A DNA stretch of 64,000 nucleotides from Sphagnum compactum (lineage: Eukaryota; Bryophyta; Sphagnopsida; Sphagnales), in the NCBI GenBank assembly GCA_965153455.1, contig OZ234502.1, forward strand, positions 10,819,495 to 10,883,494, read 5' to 3'. Numbering within the stretch: the stretch's first letter is position 1; every line of letters starts with the position of its first letter. Positions 33,251 to 45,500 of this stretch are shown one piece after another. Under the pieces are notes generated by a model. That model searched no databases, was not told the origin of the DNA, and saw only the letters and a list, made by a program, of their open reading frames with translations. Position numbers and translations under genes: made by a program.

Positions 33251-34050
33251 ATAAGATCATGAACTGATTTAGCGAGTTATCTATCATGGTTGGGGTTACT
33301 GTGTTGATCATGCCATTTTCTGGCTGTCTAAAGCAACATTTGGTACGGTTATTGTGTGTATAACTCCAGCAGGTTAACCAATTTTTCTCAACCAGTGTTG
33401 ATATTGATAACCTGTGTGGTCCCAAAAACATCCAAAAACAAACCTACCCAGCAAGCTAATATTGAAAAAAAGAAACAACCTGCCAACACTGGTTTCTACA
33501 GCCCATTTGGATGTTGACTTTGGCCCATTAGAATGGGGATGTTGGGCGTGAACTCAACTTGGCACATGTATTCTGTAGAAAACAGCTTTGGTTAGTAGCT
33601 TGCTGCTCAATGAGGCATTTCCAAATATCTTCCACTGCCTGAGACCAGAGTATTCATGACTTGTAGAACTCAGTTGTTGGAGAGACTCCACCACCCTAGA
33701 CGCACACCTATGAACATTTGCTAAATGCCTTGTTTTTGATTGGAAAATCAGCTGGTTCTTTCTCTGCTGGATCATCAGGTTCCCCAAACTCTTCAAACCT
33801 AATTGGGTGTCTTAAGGCGCATGTAGTTAAACTGTTTGAACTCTGCTGATCCCTCCAAATCCTAAAAGACTTGATCACTAAAATGATGTTTAAACACTGG
33901 AATTTTCATTTTGCATTAGTGTTCAATTTTTGTTGAAAAAACATATTTAAAAGTTCTCCCAAGTCTTTCTCAAACTGTTTTATCCTAAATAGGGAAATTT
34001 TTGCGACATACCAATCAACAAGAAAATCTTGAGGGAGGCGCTTTGAGATT
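33251..34050. other. No gene assigned
   Basis: This may once have carried the downstream exons of the decarboxylase remnant, but I found no matching motif. Confidence 0.35.
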
Positions 34051-34056
34051 TAGTAC

Positions 34057-34990
34057 TGTTCCACAGAGGAAGAAAGGAACAAGACCAGCTGCAACATCAC
34101 TGGCTGCAGCTTTTGTCAGTACTGCTGGGGACAAGGAAAAGTGGCTGTAAGCATCTGTTGGCAGAGGCCCGAATTTGCTGTGGCAATACCAGCTATCTGT
34201 ATGTGCAATCCCCAAGAAAAATCCATGAAGACCACTCACATTTCTACCATATGGAACAGCACACTGGCAGAGAAATACCAGTTCTTCTTAAGCCAGAAAG
34301 CATGCCCCTAACATGCTGTCATAACATGATACAGCGGTGGTGCAGAAGTGAGGCAGTAAACACTTGAGGCTTCTATGCAAGAGATTCAGTACCTGAGATG
34401 CTCTGAGAACACAAGACTGTGCTTGATCAGAAGTGTAGACCACAAGCTAATTAGTCAATGCTTCTGCCTCTGTCATACCCTGAGAAGTACAAAACTTTCA
34501 AAACACACTTGCGCGCTGCTAACATTACTACCAAAACTGCCTCACTAGAGGTGCCTTGAATTACACTCCCAGCCTTCCCTGCGATTCAGGATTTAAGAGC
34601 TCTTAGGGGAAAATAACCACAAAATTGGCTGGAGATTAATCTACCTCATAGCCCCACCAACTGCAGGAGAAAAATGAAGAAAATCTGCAGGTACTGCATA
34701 CTGTTGTATGACATTGCAATCCAGTGAAGTATACAAATGGTGTATGTGGCATTACCAGACGAAAGAAATTCCTCTGGGAGATGCAGGAGTTTTCCAAGCC
34801 AGTCCAATACAATTATTTCCAGTTCAGTCACCACTGGGAACGTGATCCAGTTAAACCCTGTGAAGTTGACGCCCCCACTGAGAATCTCCCCTAAGGATCC
34901 AGCTGCAGTGCTCACATTGAATGGATAGTAGCCAAAAAACTTGGGACTTTGCCAGTGTGTTATACCAGGCAAGATTTTGTTCCATACATC
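34057..34990 (-). pseudogene. Aromatic L-amino-acid decarboxylase remnant (group II PLP enzyme)
   Basis: Three minus-strand exons are visible. Exon 34756-34990 encodes [20 protein letters not shown], then [26 protein letters not shown] and [18 protein letters not shown]. Exon 34393-34578 encodes SVIQGTSSEAVLVVMLAAR and, in another frame, LVVYTSDQAQS. Exon 34057-34196 begins with IAGIATANSG and continues in a shifted frame as DAYSHFSLSPAVL and AAGLVPFFLCGTV. Splice sites and phases between exons still fit. Exon 2 holds a frameshift and a TAG, and exon 3 holds a frameshift. The N-terminal exon and everything after FFLCGTV, including the PLP-binding lysine region, were not found. Working relatives are cytosolic tyrosine/tryptophan decarboxylases or phenylacetaldehyde synthases. 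The substrate cannot be told from this fragment. Confidence 0.9.
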
Positions 34991-34999
34991 TGCACCAAA

Positions 35000-36067
35000 T
35001 GAAGAAGAGGATATCATACTGGTCAGCAAGGCAATTGTGCTCATCCCAAGCAAAAAAGGTCAGGGTTTAGCTGGGCCATCTAGAAGCTTTTACCAGCAAA
35101 GACATCTTGGAATTTGGAAATGTATTTTGCAACTCAACACAATCTAGTTTGATCATGCAACAATTCTATAATTTGCAGGTTTCATCCACTTTCCAAAGTT
35201 TCAATTTTATTATCATGCTGTGCAATATGTATATAGTATGTATCATTGTTTAAAATATAGGATCTTAGTTGAGTTGAGTAACAAAGCTTGTAACTTTTGT
35301 GTTCAATTGGGCCATGTCCAAGGGGTGATGTAGGTATTGGTTGATTTTTCCTTGAATAAAATGTTTGAACCATCATCTCTATGAAGCTTACAATCACATT
35401 CACCATTTTCATTTTGAAATCAACACAAATTTTCATCATGGCGTGTGAAGTATTGTAGCTCATTCTCAAATTTCTTGTTGAACTTATTTTCATTGGTTCT
35501 CAATTTATAGGTTCACTAAATGAATGCAGACTACAAATTCAATCAAGGCTTTAAAACTCTTTTTTGTTACTTCCACCAAGCTTTGATGGGTATCAAAATG
35601 TTTTTTTACGAACACTTGTATTGCCAATATGTTGACCAAATTTTGTAGCTGATCACATAGAATTCTCAAATGGCATCAAGGATTTTGTTTCTACATAAAA
35701 ACTCCATTGTTATTTGCATTTGGTGGACAAATTTTTTTTGATTGCATTCTAGGTGTACAATTTGTGGCATTTGTGTTGTTGCTCCCTTATTTGTTGATGT
35801 TGTTGCTTTATCTATTGCTACATTGGTGACTACCTTAAGAATAATAAGGCTTTGGAGTGGTGGATTATCATGCTACAAATTATTCTCATATGTGAATTCT
35901 AGGTGTCACAAAATTACTCTGTGTTGCGCAAGTGTTCTTGACATTCAACAAAATCTATCATGGTTTTAGACAATTGTATGGAAATGGAGTGAAGTTTTGA
36001 AAATTGTTGTTATCATGCATGGGGGAGCCCTAATCTTGTGCAATAACAATTTTAGATTTGTGATAGG
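35000..36067. other. AT-rich intergenic DNA
   Basis: No gene was found. The N-terminal part of the decarboxylase was looked for on the minus strand and not recognised. Confidence 0.45.
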
Positions 36068-36188
36068 CAAAAGTTGTCAAAAATCGAAAGTCATTAGAGT
36101 TGGACTATGACTTCAGATGTACCTTACGGACTTTACAATGTAGGTACATCAAATTGTCATAGTCCACTATTATGATTATGAACTTTTG
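36068..36188. repeat. Imperfect foldback (possible MITE or hairpin RNA)
   Basis: Three blocks pair in order. CAAAAGTT (36068-36075) pairs with AACTTTTG (36181-36188). TGGACTATGAC (36101-36111) pairs with GTCATAGTCCA (36156-36166). ATGTACCT (36117-36124) pairs with AGGTACAT (36142-36149). The loop is 17 bp. There is no coding content. Confidence 0.75.
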
Positions 36189-38050
36189 TTTCTAGTGGAG
36201 TTGAAGAACATGTTTACAACTTTTATCACTACACATTGAAATATCATAACATTCAAGATGAAAAAATCAAATAAAAAAAGATTTCTCATTTTTTTAAAGA
36301 TTCAAAATGAAGACATTAGAATTATAAACTCCATTTAGATGTTTAAATTAATTGTTTCAAAGCTCATTTTTTAGGGATGTTAAAAAGGTTTTAATTAAGG
36401 TGATATGAACTTAGACATGGAAAAAAAAAGTGAATGTCAACATCATCTAAATTTTTTTATTGAAAAACACATTGGAGTTTGACTTTAAAAATGAACTTTC
36501 AACTAATTATTTTGGTCCACCCTAATGTGTTTTCACCCAATCACATGTAATGAAACTTCTTTTGGTTTGAAATGGGGATACCACGTTTTGATGCTTCCAA
36601 TTGGGTTGTAAGTCTAGGTTTTCTGATTGGTTTCACTTCATTTGTAGTATCATGAGAACTCTACACTTTCCTTTTTTCTTTTCATCTTGATTTGAATGGA
36701 ACTTTCACTTCAAAAAGTCACCTTTCAAGAATGCCTATTGCCAAGAATTGAATGGATAACAATTTGTCAAGTTCTTCACACTAAACTCTTTGGTGATTTT
36801 TTTTTATTGAGTTTTTGAATTTGAATGGCTCAGGGCAATGGAATCGGTCATGCCAAGGTTTAAGTTTTTTCTAAGGACTACATTTTTTACATGACAATTT
36901 TCTTTTGGTTTATATTGCATTTTTCACACAATTTTTTAAACTGAATATCAGATTTGAGGCCAAATATGACATATAACATGATAAAAATTCAATTTTTTTT
37001 TGCATCAAGCTTTAGATTATAATCAAATCTATAACTTTATTTTGAACCATGATTACAAATTCAAAATTATAATAGTGTAAAAAGACATTCAAATATTAAA
37101 ATATAAAAAAGTATATGCATTTGTATTTTTTGAATGTTTTGAACACATGGATCTTTTCTTGTGGAATATATTAAAGTTAAAAAAAATTGAAATGATTTTG
37201 TGAATAAGGGAAAAGGACTTTTGATATAAAAAAATCATTTGTCCACATGTTTTTTTTTGAGTGTTTTAAACATATAAAAGGACTCTTGAAACATGGTGAA
37301 TTTTCATGAAAATTTTGTAATTGCAACTTTGAAAGTATAAGAACTTATTTCAAAAACAAAACAATTTTTTTGATATCTGATGTTTCCATGGTGATTTTTC
37401 AAATTTTCAAAAAACAATTTTTAAGGATTGTCCACACAATGCTTGGCTCCTTTTTTTTTTCCTCCTTTCACGCTCAACAAATAGTTGAAACCCAGTCATG
37501 TATGGCATGAATGCATGGATGATATTATTGGTGTTCAGATCACATGATGTATCCATGATCCAAATTATCTTTGATGTGAGCAAACAAGTGCCTCCACAGC
37601 TGATGCAAGATTGAGCTGCTGCCATGCCAAACATGGTAGACAAAATCTCCACATGATTTGCATCATGCCAAACACAATAAAAGGAAAGCCACAAAGGGTG
37701 TGGACACTGAGTTTAAAATGATCTCCTCCTATCTTTGAAAAAATCATCATGAGGAAGACAACAATCATTTTGATTGTGTGTTTTTTTTTTTCAAATAACT
37801 TCCATGACTTGCAAAGTTGCAACCACAAAAATTCCATAGAAATTCATCACATGTTTTACAAGAACCCTTCTAGTGAATTAGAATTGAATGATGTTTGCAA
37901 TGAATTTGAAGAATCTAACCAGTCTCAGGGCTAATCTGCCTGTTGACTAAATGCATTCTATCTGTACTAGTTCCTGTGAACCTCATGAGGCTGCATGTGC
38001 AGCAATTCACATGGATCATAATCACAAGAGATTGTAGGGTAGAATCAAAT
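36189..38050. other. AT-rich intergenic DNA
   Basis: No gene was seen. Poly-T and poly-A runs are frequent. Confidence 0.5.
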
Positions 38051-38058
38051 CTGCACAC

Positions 38059-38104
38059 TCTTCTTCTTCTTCTTCTTCTTCATTGACATCTTCTTCTTCT
38101 TCTG
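38059..38104 (+). repeat. TTC trinucleotide repeat
   Basis: Runs of TTC (38059-38081 and about 38089-38104) are separated by a short interruption. The repeat lies about 0.5 kb beyond the stop codon of the minus-strand gene at 38587-39087. Confidence 0.85.
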
Positions 38105-38586
38105 CTCCTAACCTCATCATGATCATCTGTGGTAAGCTGATCATGAATCCTCTACCTTGGAACATGCACCTAGCTAGCTAGCTAATGAATCCTCTAGAGC
38201 TAGTAAAACTAAATAGTGTTTCTTTCAGGACCTAATTAGTCTCTAAGATCTGGGCCAGCTTGAAGAATGAAACTCTCGCCAATTTATCTTCTGTTTCTCA
38301 TGGGCTCCCTCCAGAATCTTACAAAAACGAGATCAACAATGGTACTACTAGATTTTCAAGTCGATCAAGCTCAAGACCTTGTATCACTACAAGAACCCAA
38401 GTCCTTGTTGCTTAAGATGAACTTGCAGGAGTTCCGCATAGAGGATCACTGTGTGTGTGTACTCTTCCTAGTATACTCTTCCTACTGCTGCAGCAGCAGC
38501 AGCTTGTTGGAGTGCCATGGTGCTGAAGCATAGTACATGGAAGTGATCTACTAGTGGAGGAGTATATAGTTGTATGCTTGCTCTAG

Positions 38587-39087
38587 TCAAGGTTTGGTAA
38601 CAGCTTGGGTTTGGGTCTTCTGACATGATGATTCAGTACTAGGCCCAAAGAAGAGTTCACTGAGAAGTTGCTCACATGAGGAGTCGAGATTGTAGTCTTT
38701 CGTCATGGTGGTTGCGCGGGTGCTGCAGCAAGGATAGCTATACGGAGTCGCAACAGCGCCGTGGTAACCCGCCAGACCGACGATGCTCATGTCTCCTTTC
38801 TCCGCCATATCGTTCATCATCCTCACGTATCTGTCTCGCAGCTTCCCCAGCAGACGTAGCGGACTGATGGACTCCAGCGCCTTCTTCGATCCCGTCTCCT
38901 TGCAGCCGGGCTTGCTGCTGCAGCGTCCCAGCAACTGCTTTGGAGCTCCTGCTGTAGCGCGTAATTGCTTCTGCTGCAGCTGGACATCGCCCGCGTCGGT
39001 CTCGTAATCCACATGAGGAGCACCCATGTAACAATCTTCCAGAACTGGTGCGAGCTTGGACCTCGCCTGCAGCTTGGATGATGGCAT
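38587..39087 (-). CDS. Unrecognised plant-like protein, 166 residues
   Basis: The frame is open from ATG 39085-39087 (MPSSKLQARSKLAPV) to TGA 38587-38589. The frame stays open 17 codons further upstream, but without an ATG. The N-terminus is basic. The middle (about 91-106) has a positively charged, helix-like block SPLRLLGKLRDRYVRM followed by MND. The C-terminal part is rich in Ser, Thr, Tyr and Cys (YSYPCCST) and ends in polar residues. There is no signal peptide or membrane segment. The GC-rich, codon-like composition stands out from flanking AT-rich DNA, which supports a real single-exon gene. I do not recognise the family with certainty. The LLxKLRDxYVxMM block recalls small uncharacterised plant proteins, but this is only an impression. 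Confidence 0.6.
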   Translation of the reverse strand: MPSSKLQARSKLAPVLEDCYMGAPHVDYETDAGDVQLQQKQLRATAGAPKQLLGRCSSKPGCKETGSKKALESISPLRLLGKLRDRYVRMMNDMAEKGDMSIVGLAGYHGAVATPYSYPCCSTRATTMTKDYNLDSSCEQLLSELFFGPSTESSCQKTQTQAVTKP

Positions 39088-40754
39088 GATTTTGGATGCC
39101 GCGCGGGGTGGTTTTTTTGCAAGAAAAACTTTGCCCAAAAACTAAGCTTCAAATCTGCTCCCGACCGTCAAGAACGAAGAATATCCTGAATTCTTTTTCT
39201 AAGAACAAAACTAAGGTGTGAACATTAACATTGAAAGAATTCTTGTTGGACACCACTAACTCAGAGATACTTATTCTTGCAACACTAAACACAGACAGGA
39301 GCTGAGCCGGATCAGAGAAAGTCCAGGAATATGATGAGAAGAGAAAATGAAGACACCCAAATCTCCAGATCAACCCAAAAGAAAGCCTAGAGTTGCATAG
39401 AAAACACAAATTCTCTTTACCATTTGAGGAATTCTCCTTCAGGAGCAAGCTCAATGCTGCAAGGCCTGAATTGGATTTTGTACAAGTAGCTGCAGAGAGA
39501 CAGTACTAAAAAGCACAACACAATTTGCAAAAAGGGGAGAGAGCGAGAGAGAGAGAGAAACCCCACCCCAAAAAAGGGACAAAAAAGGGGAAAAAAAAAA
39601 AGAAGAGAAAGCAACATACCAATTCTCTTTGAAGAAATGAGTTCTTTCTGTATGCAATTGTTTCAAAATGAAAATATAAAATTAATGGTTATGGGCCTCT
39701 TTGATTGGCCTATCACCAAAAAATAATAATCACATTAAGAAACACCCTTAATTAGAGTTTTATTTTTTTATTTTATGACTTTCAATGAGGTGCCCAAGTT
39801 TACAATTCAGTGGTAATTGCATCCTTCTGGGGTCAGTTTTTTCAAAAAGCTATTTTCTTGAGGCTAGTCGGGAGCCGAAGGCTAGGGCATATTATATTAT
39901 ATTTATTATATTTTTCGGATATCAAGAGTCAACATTAGCTCACTATTTTCAGAACGCATGTATCACCTTCTCCTCTAGTCAATTCTACCATCCTCTCCAT
40001 GGCCCCATCTCTTGCTCCACGTCCCACAATTTTTGAATTGGCGAGCTCCAGGCTTTAGAGGGCAAGGGGGATAGAGTCTATAGTGCTACGAAAATTAGTA
40101 AATGATTTGGAGTTCATTTTGGTTGCCACGCGTTTTGGGAAAAAAAAAGTATTGTTCTTTGATGTTTTCATGAATGCTTGTTTTTAACTTTACTACACCG
40201 CATACCGAGTTTAATATTAAACATGATATGCAATGGATGGAAAGAAAAAAGAAAGGAAAGGAAATGAAAATATGAGTACCTCCCTTTCAATTCTACAATT
40301 GCATTCTATTTTGTGACCTAGCTGAACTGGTGTGTGTGTGTGTGTGTGTTTTTTTTTTCTGTTATCGAATTGTGATTTTACAAAGTTGACAAATATTTGT
40401 TTTTGAAAACACAATTTAGAACAAGGAGTTTTTCTTCAAAGAAAACTAGTGTGGGCTGTGCCCCGTTGGCCCAAGTGTTACCATGTCCTCAACTGATTTT
40501 TCCTTCCAAAACCTGGTTTTTTGGAATTTATTTGAATTTTCAGTAGCAGAAATCACTTAAAAAACAATATCTCCCAAATTGTGAATCCAAATCTTACCAA
40601 ATAAATTCCATTAAATCCTGCTCATCAAGATCTTTCCAATAACATCAAAGGCACATTCCAATTCCTCCAAAAAATTCAGCTATGATTTAATTTAATTTTC
40701 ATTTGCCAAGGTTGGAAAATGGTAACTTATAGTTTTAGGACCATAATTTTCATG
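39088..40754. other. Upstream and intergenic region
   Basis: GA-rich words (GAGAGAGCGAGAGAGAGA at about 39537-39560) lie about 450 bp upstream of the minus-strand ATG. A (TG)n run lies at about 40331-40349. No other gene was found. Confidence 0.45.
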
Positions 40755-41205
40755 CAACCAATGAGAAGGCTCCACATGCATTCCAAAGGGCCCAACTTTT
40801 TTTCTTTCGGGTTTGGGGGGGAGGGGAAGGGATTTTTTGGGGGGGTTTTTTCATGTTCCCAATCTGTTCCTCAAGATGTTCCCAATAGCAATAGACTTTT
40901 TGGGATGGGTCAATCAAAGTGGCTCCTTAAAAAAAAACAAAAAAAAAAAAAACTTTGGGTGAACACCCATCAACTAATTAATAAGAAGCATGAATTAGTT
41001 GCATAGTTTGTGCCCCTGCCCATTAGCCTATGCCAAAAATGGTAAAGAGGAAGGAGCATAGAAATCCTTGACAGCCAATGAGGTGAGCCCACATGTACCC
41101 AATGGGCTCGGTTTTTTGTCTTTTGGGGAGGATTGGGGGTGTTGGATTTTTTGGACTTTTGTTGTTCCCAATGTGTTCCCCATAGCACCTCACTTTATCC
41201 CAGAT
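40755..41205 (+). repeat. Direct repeat pair, about 140 bp each, 317 bp apart
   Basis: The copies at about 40755-40895 and 41072-41205 share the order CCAATGAG, CCACATG, CCCAA-GGGC, a G-rich run with TTTTTGG, and TGTTCCCAAT-TGTTCC. A GATGGG-CAATCAA word follows both copies (about 40904 and 41313). Confidence 0.75.
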
Positions 41206-41426
41206 CATTTGCCCGAAGTTCTACTCTTTGGAAGCCAATATAAGCAACCCAAAAGGGGCAGACTACAATTCATCTATCTTGGGACTGTCCATAGCTTGAT
41301 TAAGTTTTTTGTGATGGGCCAATCAACAATGCCCACCACAAAAGGCAAAAAGAACTGAACTTTTGGAGATCTTCATAACTAATTTGTCTATTATGGAAGG
41401 TTGTTTGTTTGTTTTGTTTGTCATGT

Positions 41427-42250
41427 TGAGATCTCTCAAACCATGGCATCTCTTGCTGTGCTCTTGTTATTTCTTGGAAAGCCCTTGAGGACAAGTAATG
41501 TTGGTTTTGTAATGTTTGACTTACGGTGGAGAAGTTATTGAATATTGAATAATTTTTTTCCTTAAAAATTCATTTAAATCAAAAATAATAATAATGGAAT
41601 TCGGGTGCACTCTTGATACAATTGGAAAGCTCTCAACAAATAAGATTTAATGAAGGCAATTTGAATGATTTTAGAACTAAGATGCTAAAGATATTGAATT
41701 TTGAGTAATTTTTTGTTAATGAAAATTCAATTAAATTACAAAAAATGGACTTCAAAGGAGAAGTTAGTCGGGTAACAAGTTCACACTTGAGCCAATGGCA
41801 CAAGCTACAATAGTTAATATGACTCAATAACTATGTGAGTCTATTTATCCCTCTAGTATCAAGTTAGAGATCTAGTAAACCAAACCATAGTGCCTCTTGC
41901 CATGCTCTTAGAATCAATGGAAAGCCCTCAGTTAGTTTCATAATGAGTTGATCTATGGTGAAGAATTTATTGAATATTGAACATTTTTTCATTAAGAATT
42001 CATTTAAATCAAAACTGAAAATTATAGGGGAATTTGGGCATTTTCTTTGTATTTTTGGAAAGTTCTTAGAGACTAGAATTTAATGAAGATGATTTGGAAA
42101 TTCTTAAACATAAGGTGTGAGAGATAATTGAATGTAGAGTAGTTTTTTGTCATTGAAAATTTAATTAAAATGACAAAAAAAGGATTTTGAAAGGAAAAAA
42201 ATAGTCAGGTAACCCGTTCACACTTGGGCCAACAACACATGCTACGCCTA
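41427..42250 (+). repeat. Tandem repeat, 2 x about 438 bp
   Basis: The copies start near 41427 and 41865 and share GAGATCT, ACCA-AG-GCCTCTTGC, GGAAAGCCCT, TATTGAATATTGAA, AATTCATTTAAATCAAAA, TTTAATGAAG and, near the end, GGTAAC--GTTCACACTTG-GCCAA. Within each copy there is a weaker half-repeat (ATTGAATTTTGAGTAATTTTTTG). It is non-coding. Confidence 0.82.
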
Positions 42251-44248
42251 GTTGATCTAATATATCTCCCACTTAGCTAATAGGCAGTACTAGCTAATGG
42301 TTTATTTCAATTCCCAACAACATGCAACACATCAAAAGTGAAATTGGAGTGCATGTGACTTCATGTGACTTATAGCAATGTTGCACTTGTGAGGCCAAGG
42401 ACTACTTGTTTGCCAGTTGATGACTACTTAGAGTGATCTGTACAGCTTGTAAGAGATTCCATGTAGACTTGGTCCTACCTATGGTACTCATTGCAAGGTA
42501 TTAAAATAACAAAGGTGTTTGTGTCAACTAAGTTATTCCAAACACTTGCATTTTTGTTGGCCTTGCCTACCAAGGCAAGGATATTGTGTTTTAGATTCAT
42601 TCTAGAGTATAATAGCTTAAGGGATTTTGGGCCCTAGGTAAATAGGTCTATTTTTATATGATGATTTTTTGAAATATGATATTTTAGCTTGTGTTGAAAT
42701 TTGAGCTTAGTTACAGAGTTATAGTTGTATCTTGAAGGATTTTGGTTTCTTTTAGAGGATTTTTTGAAGATTATACTTTTTTGCATGGTGAAATGTTTGA
42801 GTTTCCCTAATTCTTCTTTTGCCTTAAGATACTTTTTAATGTAAATGGCAAGGCCACAGGGTTACACACCCCTTGTTCATTTTGACTCCAGAGGCCTATC
42901 AAGTTACATGCTCTTCATCTTTTCTGGAGTACACATTCGCTTGGGTTGACAATAACTTAATGCTAGAAGTAGCTTGGACCTTAACCACACTAGCTAACCC
43001 CACATTAGTAATAGGTGATTTACAAACACACCCATATATAATACAACAATTAGAACTAGATTAAAAAATTAAATACTTTGAACTTAAACCTCTAGAAGCA
43101 AGTAAGAGGAAATAATTGATTTGAAATTTCCACTTATTTCAAATATTTTGTTATGTATCTCAATTTTTGGTGTTCCCATGCAATTTTTGTTTGATTGCAA
43201 TTTTAATCTTATGTCAAGGAAGAGAAAGTGTTACCTTGAAATTAATTGAGGTAATTTGAAGTGCAATTATGTTCAATACTACGTTAAGCTTATGTAAATA
43301 TCACGGTGTGGGCCTTGTGTAGTTCACAACGTTACTACACCGAGAATGAATTACCCCTTGTCCGTGTAAAGGAAATGTAGAACTATTGAAGTTGGTCCAT
43401 AGCAAAGTCAATAGACTTGTTTTTCACTCTTTTCACTAGTTGGAGTATTGCAATAGTTCCATGATTTCAAGCACACTCCCCCACGTCATTGGTCTTAGTT
43501 TGTACTTTCTTCACACAACCTCTAGCGTCACCTTCCTTATTATGGACTCTTATTTCCTCATGCATATGTACTCATCTTTGAACAAAGAATGGTTGCAAGT
43601 GAATTGAGTAGAGCATATTGATTAGCTAATCCAAACTACACACACGAAGCTTTCTTTGGGAGTATAGGCTTTCAATTTCTTTAAACAAAAACACACACAC
43701 ACACACACACACACACTCTTCCCCTCTGGTCTCTCCCAACACCCGAAACACAATTCCCCAATTACAAGTGAAAGTGTGGTGGGCCAATAGATTAGTGAAA
43801 GAAGACTATTAGACTTTGTCTTGGAATCTTTGAGAAAAATCACAAAATGGGCAGGTGGGAATTATTCTGCACGTGACAAAGTCCTGGTCGTAACTAATAT
43901 ACTTGGTCAATAATGTGGTCCTAAGTCCCGACTCCTTTATTGTGCAAAGTAAACCAAAACAAGTGGTAATGATTCCTTCTTCTAGGGGTCAACCTCCTAG
44001 TAAACAACGGCAGATCTGCAACAACTAGCTTCATTTTCCAACTGAAGAAGGCCATCTTGGATGAAAATATCATCCTTCCAAACTCAAAAAAATCACTTTC
44101 TCTAAAGAAGAAAATTGTTCTACCCCCCAGACGAGTCATACTCCATAGATCCACCCCCGCTTGAAAGTAGGGTTCATAGTCTCTAACATGACTGTGGATA
44201 GATCGAGCTTTCAATTACATCCATTTCTCTTCTATACATATATATATA
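42251..44248. other. No gene seen
   Basis: AT-rich intergenic DNA with an (AC)n run at about 43690-43716. Confidence 0.5.
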
Positions 44249-44909
44249 CTAGTCTGAACCCCGTGCCTAATGCACAGGTGTGTGTGTATTTGACGGTACA
44301 TATTACAAAAATTACAACTACAAACTACTTTTTCAAAACCTCTCTATATACCACATTGCTAGGTTCTTTTTGGGGGAATTTATTTTCATTGTTTCAACCT
44401 GAAATTTATTTTTTTTACACATTCTAACATTTTTTGTGAAAAGGAATAGCCCGAATCGCCAAATTTAGAAAAAAATAATTTAAATTCGCCAAATACATAT
44501 AAAGCATAAATATTCTTAAGTGTTTTATTCACTGTCATTTATATGGTCTATAGCCTAATTTGACTAAATCCTCTTTGTGGGATAACTAATCACAAAAATT
44601 GAAAGAAAGCAAACCCTGTATAATAAGGTTTTTTTTTTTCAAATTCCTTAGGTAGGTGCAATGGCGAGGGTCCCCAGCTTTAATTTACATGAAATGGCAA
44701 CTGTCCTAGGCGGATAGTAGAGTTTTTTCTGCAATCCTGCCTAAATCTAGGCGAGCTACACGCACTCACTGTCTAAATCTGGTGAATTTTTCCAAATTCC
44801 TTCCTAGAAGTTGCACTGGGTTTTTTTTTGTTGCCAGTTGGCGAAATTTCGCCAAAAAAAAGAAAAAACTTTTGTATTTTTCACTTTTTCACTTTTGTAT
44901 TTTTGTATT

Positions 44910-45500
44910 TTTGTTTATTTGGATGCAAGTTTGAAGTTTGGAGAAAGAAGACACACCTCATTCTTTTTCAAGTAGGGTTTTTCTTCATTATTATAAGTTT
45001 TATTTTTTCTTATTTTCTACTCTTTATTTGATTTCTTCTTTTTTGTAATTTTATTCTTTTAAAATTATTTTTCTGTATTTCCCTTTCCTTGTTTCATTTG
45101 TTTCCATTCCTTTTTTATAGTTTTTGTGTTTTTACCTTTTCTTGTTTATGTTTGTTTCATGTTTTAATTTTTTCTATTTTTATTTTGTCTATCTTCATAT
45201 TTTTCCTATTTTTATGCGTTTATTTATTTATTTAGTTTCTATTTTCTTTTCCAAAAAAATTCTAGTTTTTCTAATATGTTTTATAATAAAAATAATTTTT
45301 AAAAAACTCTTTTATTTTTGTTTGATTAGATGCAGGTTTGAAGTTTGGAAAAAGAAGACAAACCTCATTTTTTTTTAAGTATGGTTTTTTTTCTCTTTCT
45401 TTTGCTCTCTGTTTTGTTTCTTATTTTTTGTCATCTATTTTTTAATTTTCTTTTAAGATTATTTTACTGTATTTCCCTTTTTTGTTTCATGTTTAAGTGT
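44910..45500 (+). repeat. Direct duplication, about 190 bp each
   Basis: The copies at about 44910-45100 and 45318-45495 share GATGCA-GTTTGAAGTTTGG, AAAGAAGACA-ACCTCATT, AAGTA-GGTTTTT and CTGTATTTCCCTTT. A separate 18-bp perfect palindrome TTGGCGAAATTTCGCCAA lies just before, at 44838-44855. Confidence 0.8.

Noticed and set aside
33554-33796. Downstream exon of the decarboxylase remnant
   Set aside because: No residue pattern in this minus-strand frame matches the family after the FFLCGTV region.
38267-38533. 88-codon ATG frame with a hydrophobic start, considered as a small secreted peptide gene
   Set aside because: There is no known peptide-hormone motif. The C-terminal residues derive from CTG/AGC runs, and there is no supporting context.
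45124-45378. 84-codon Phe/Tyr-rich frame that looks like a membrane protein
   Set aside because: It lies in T-rich low-complexity DNA and duplicates nearby non-coding sequence.
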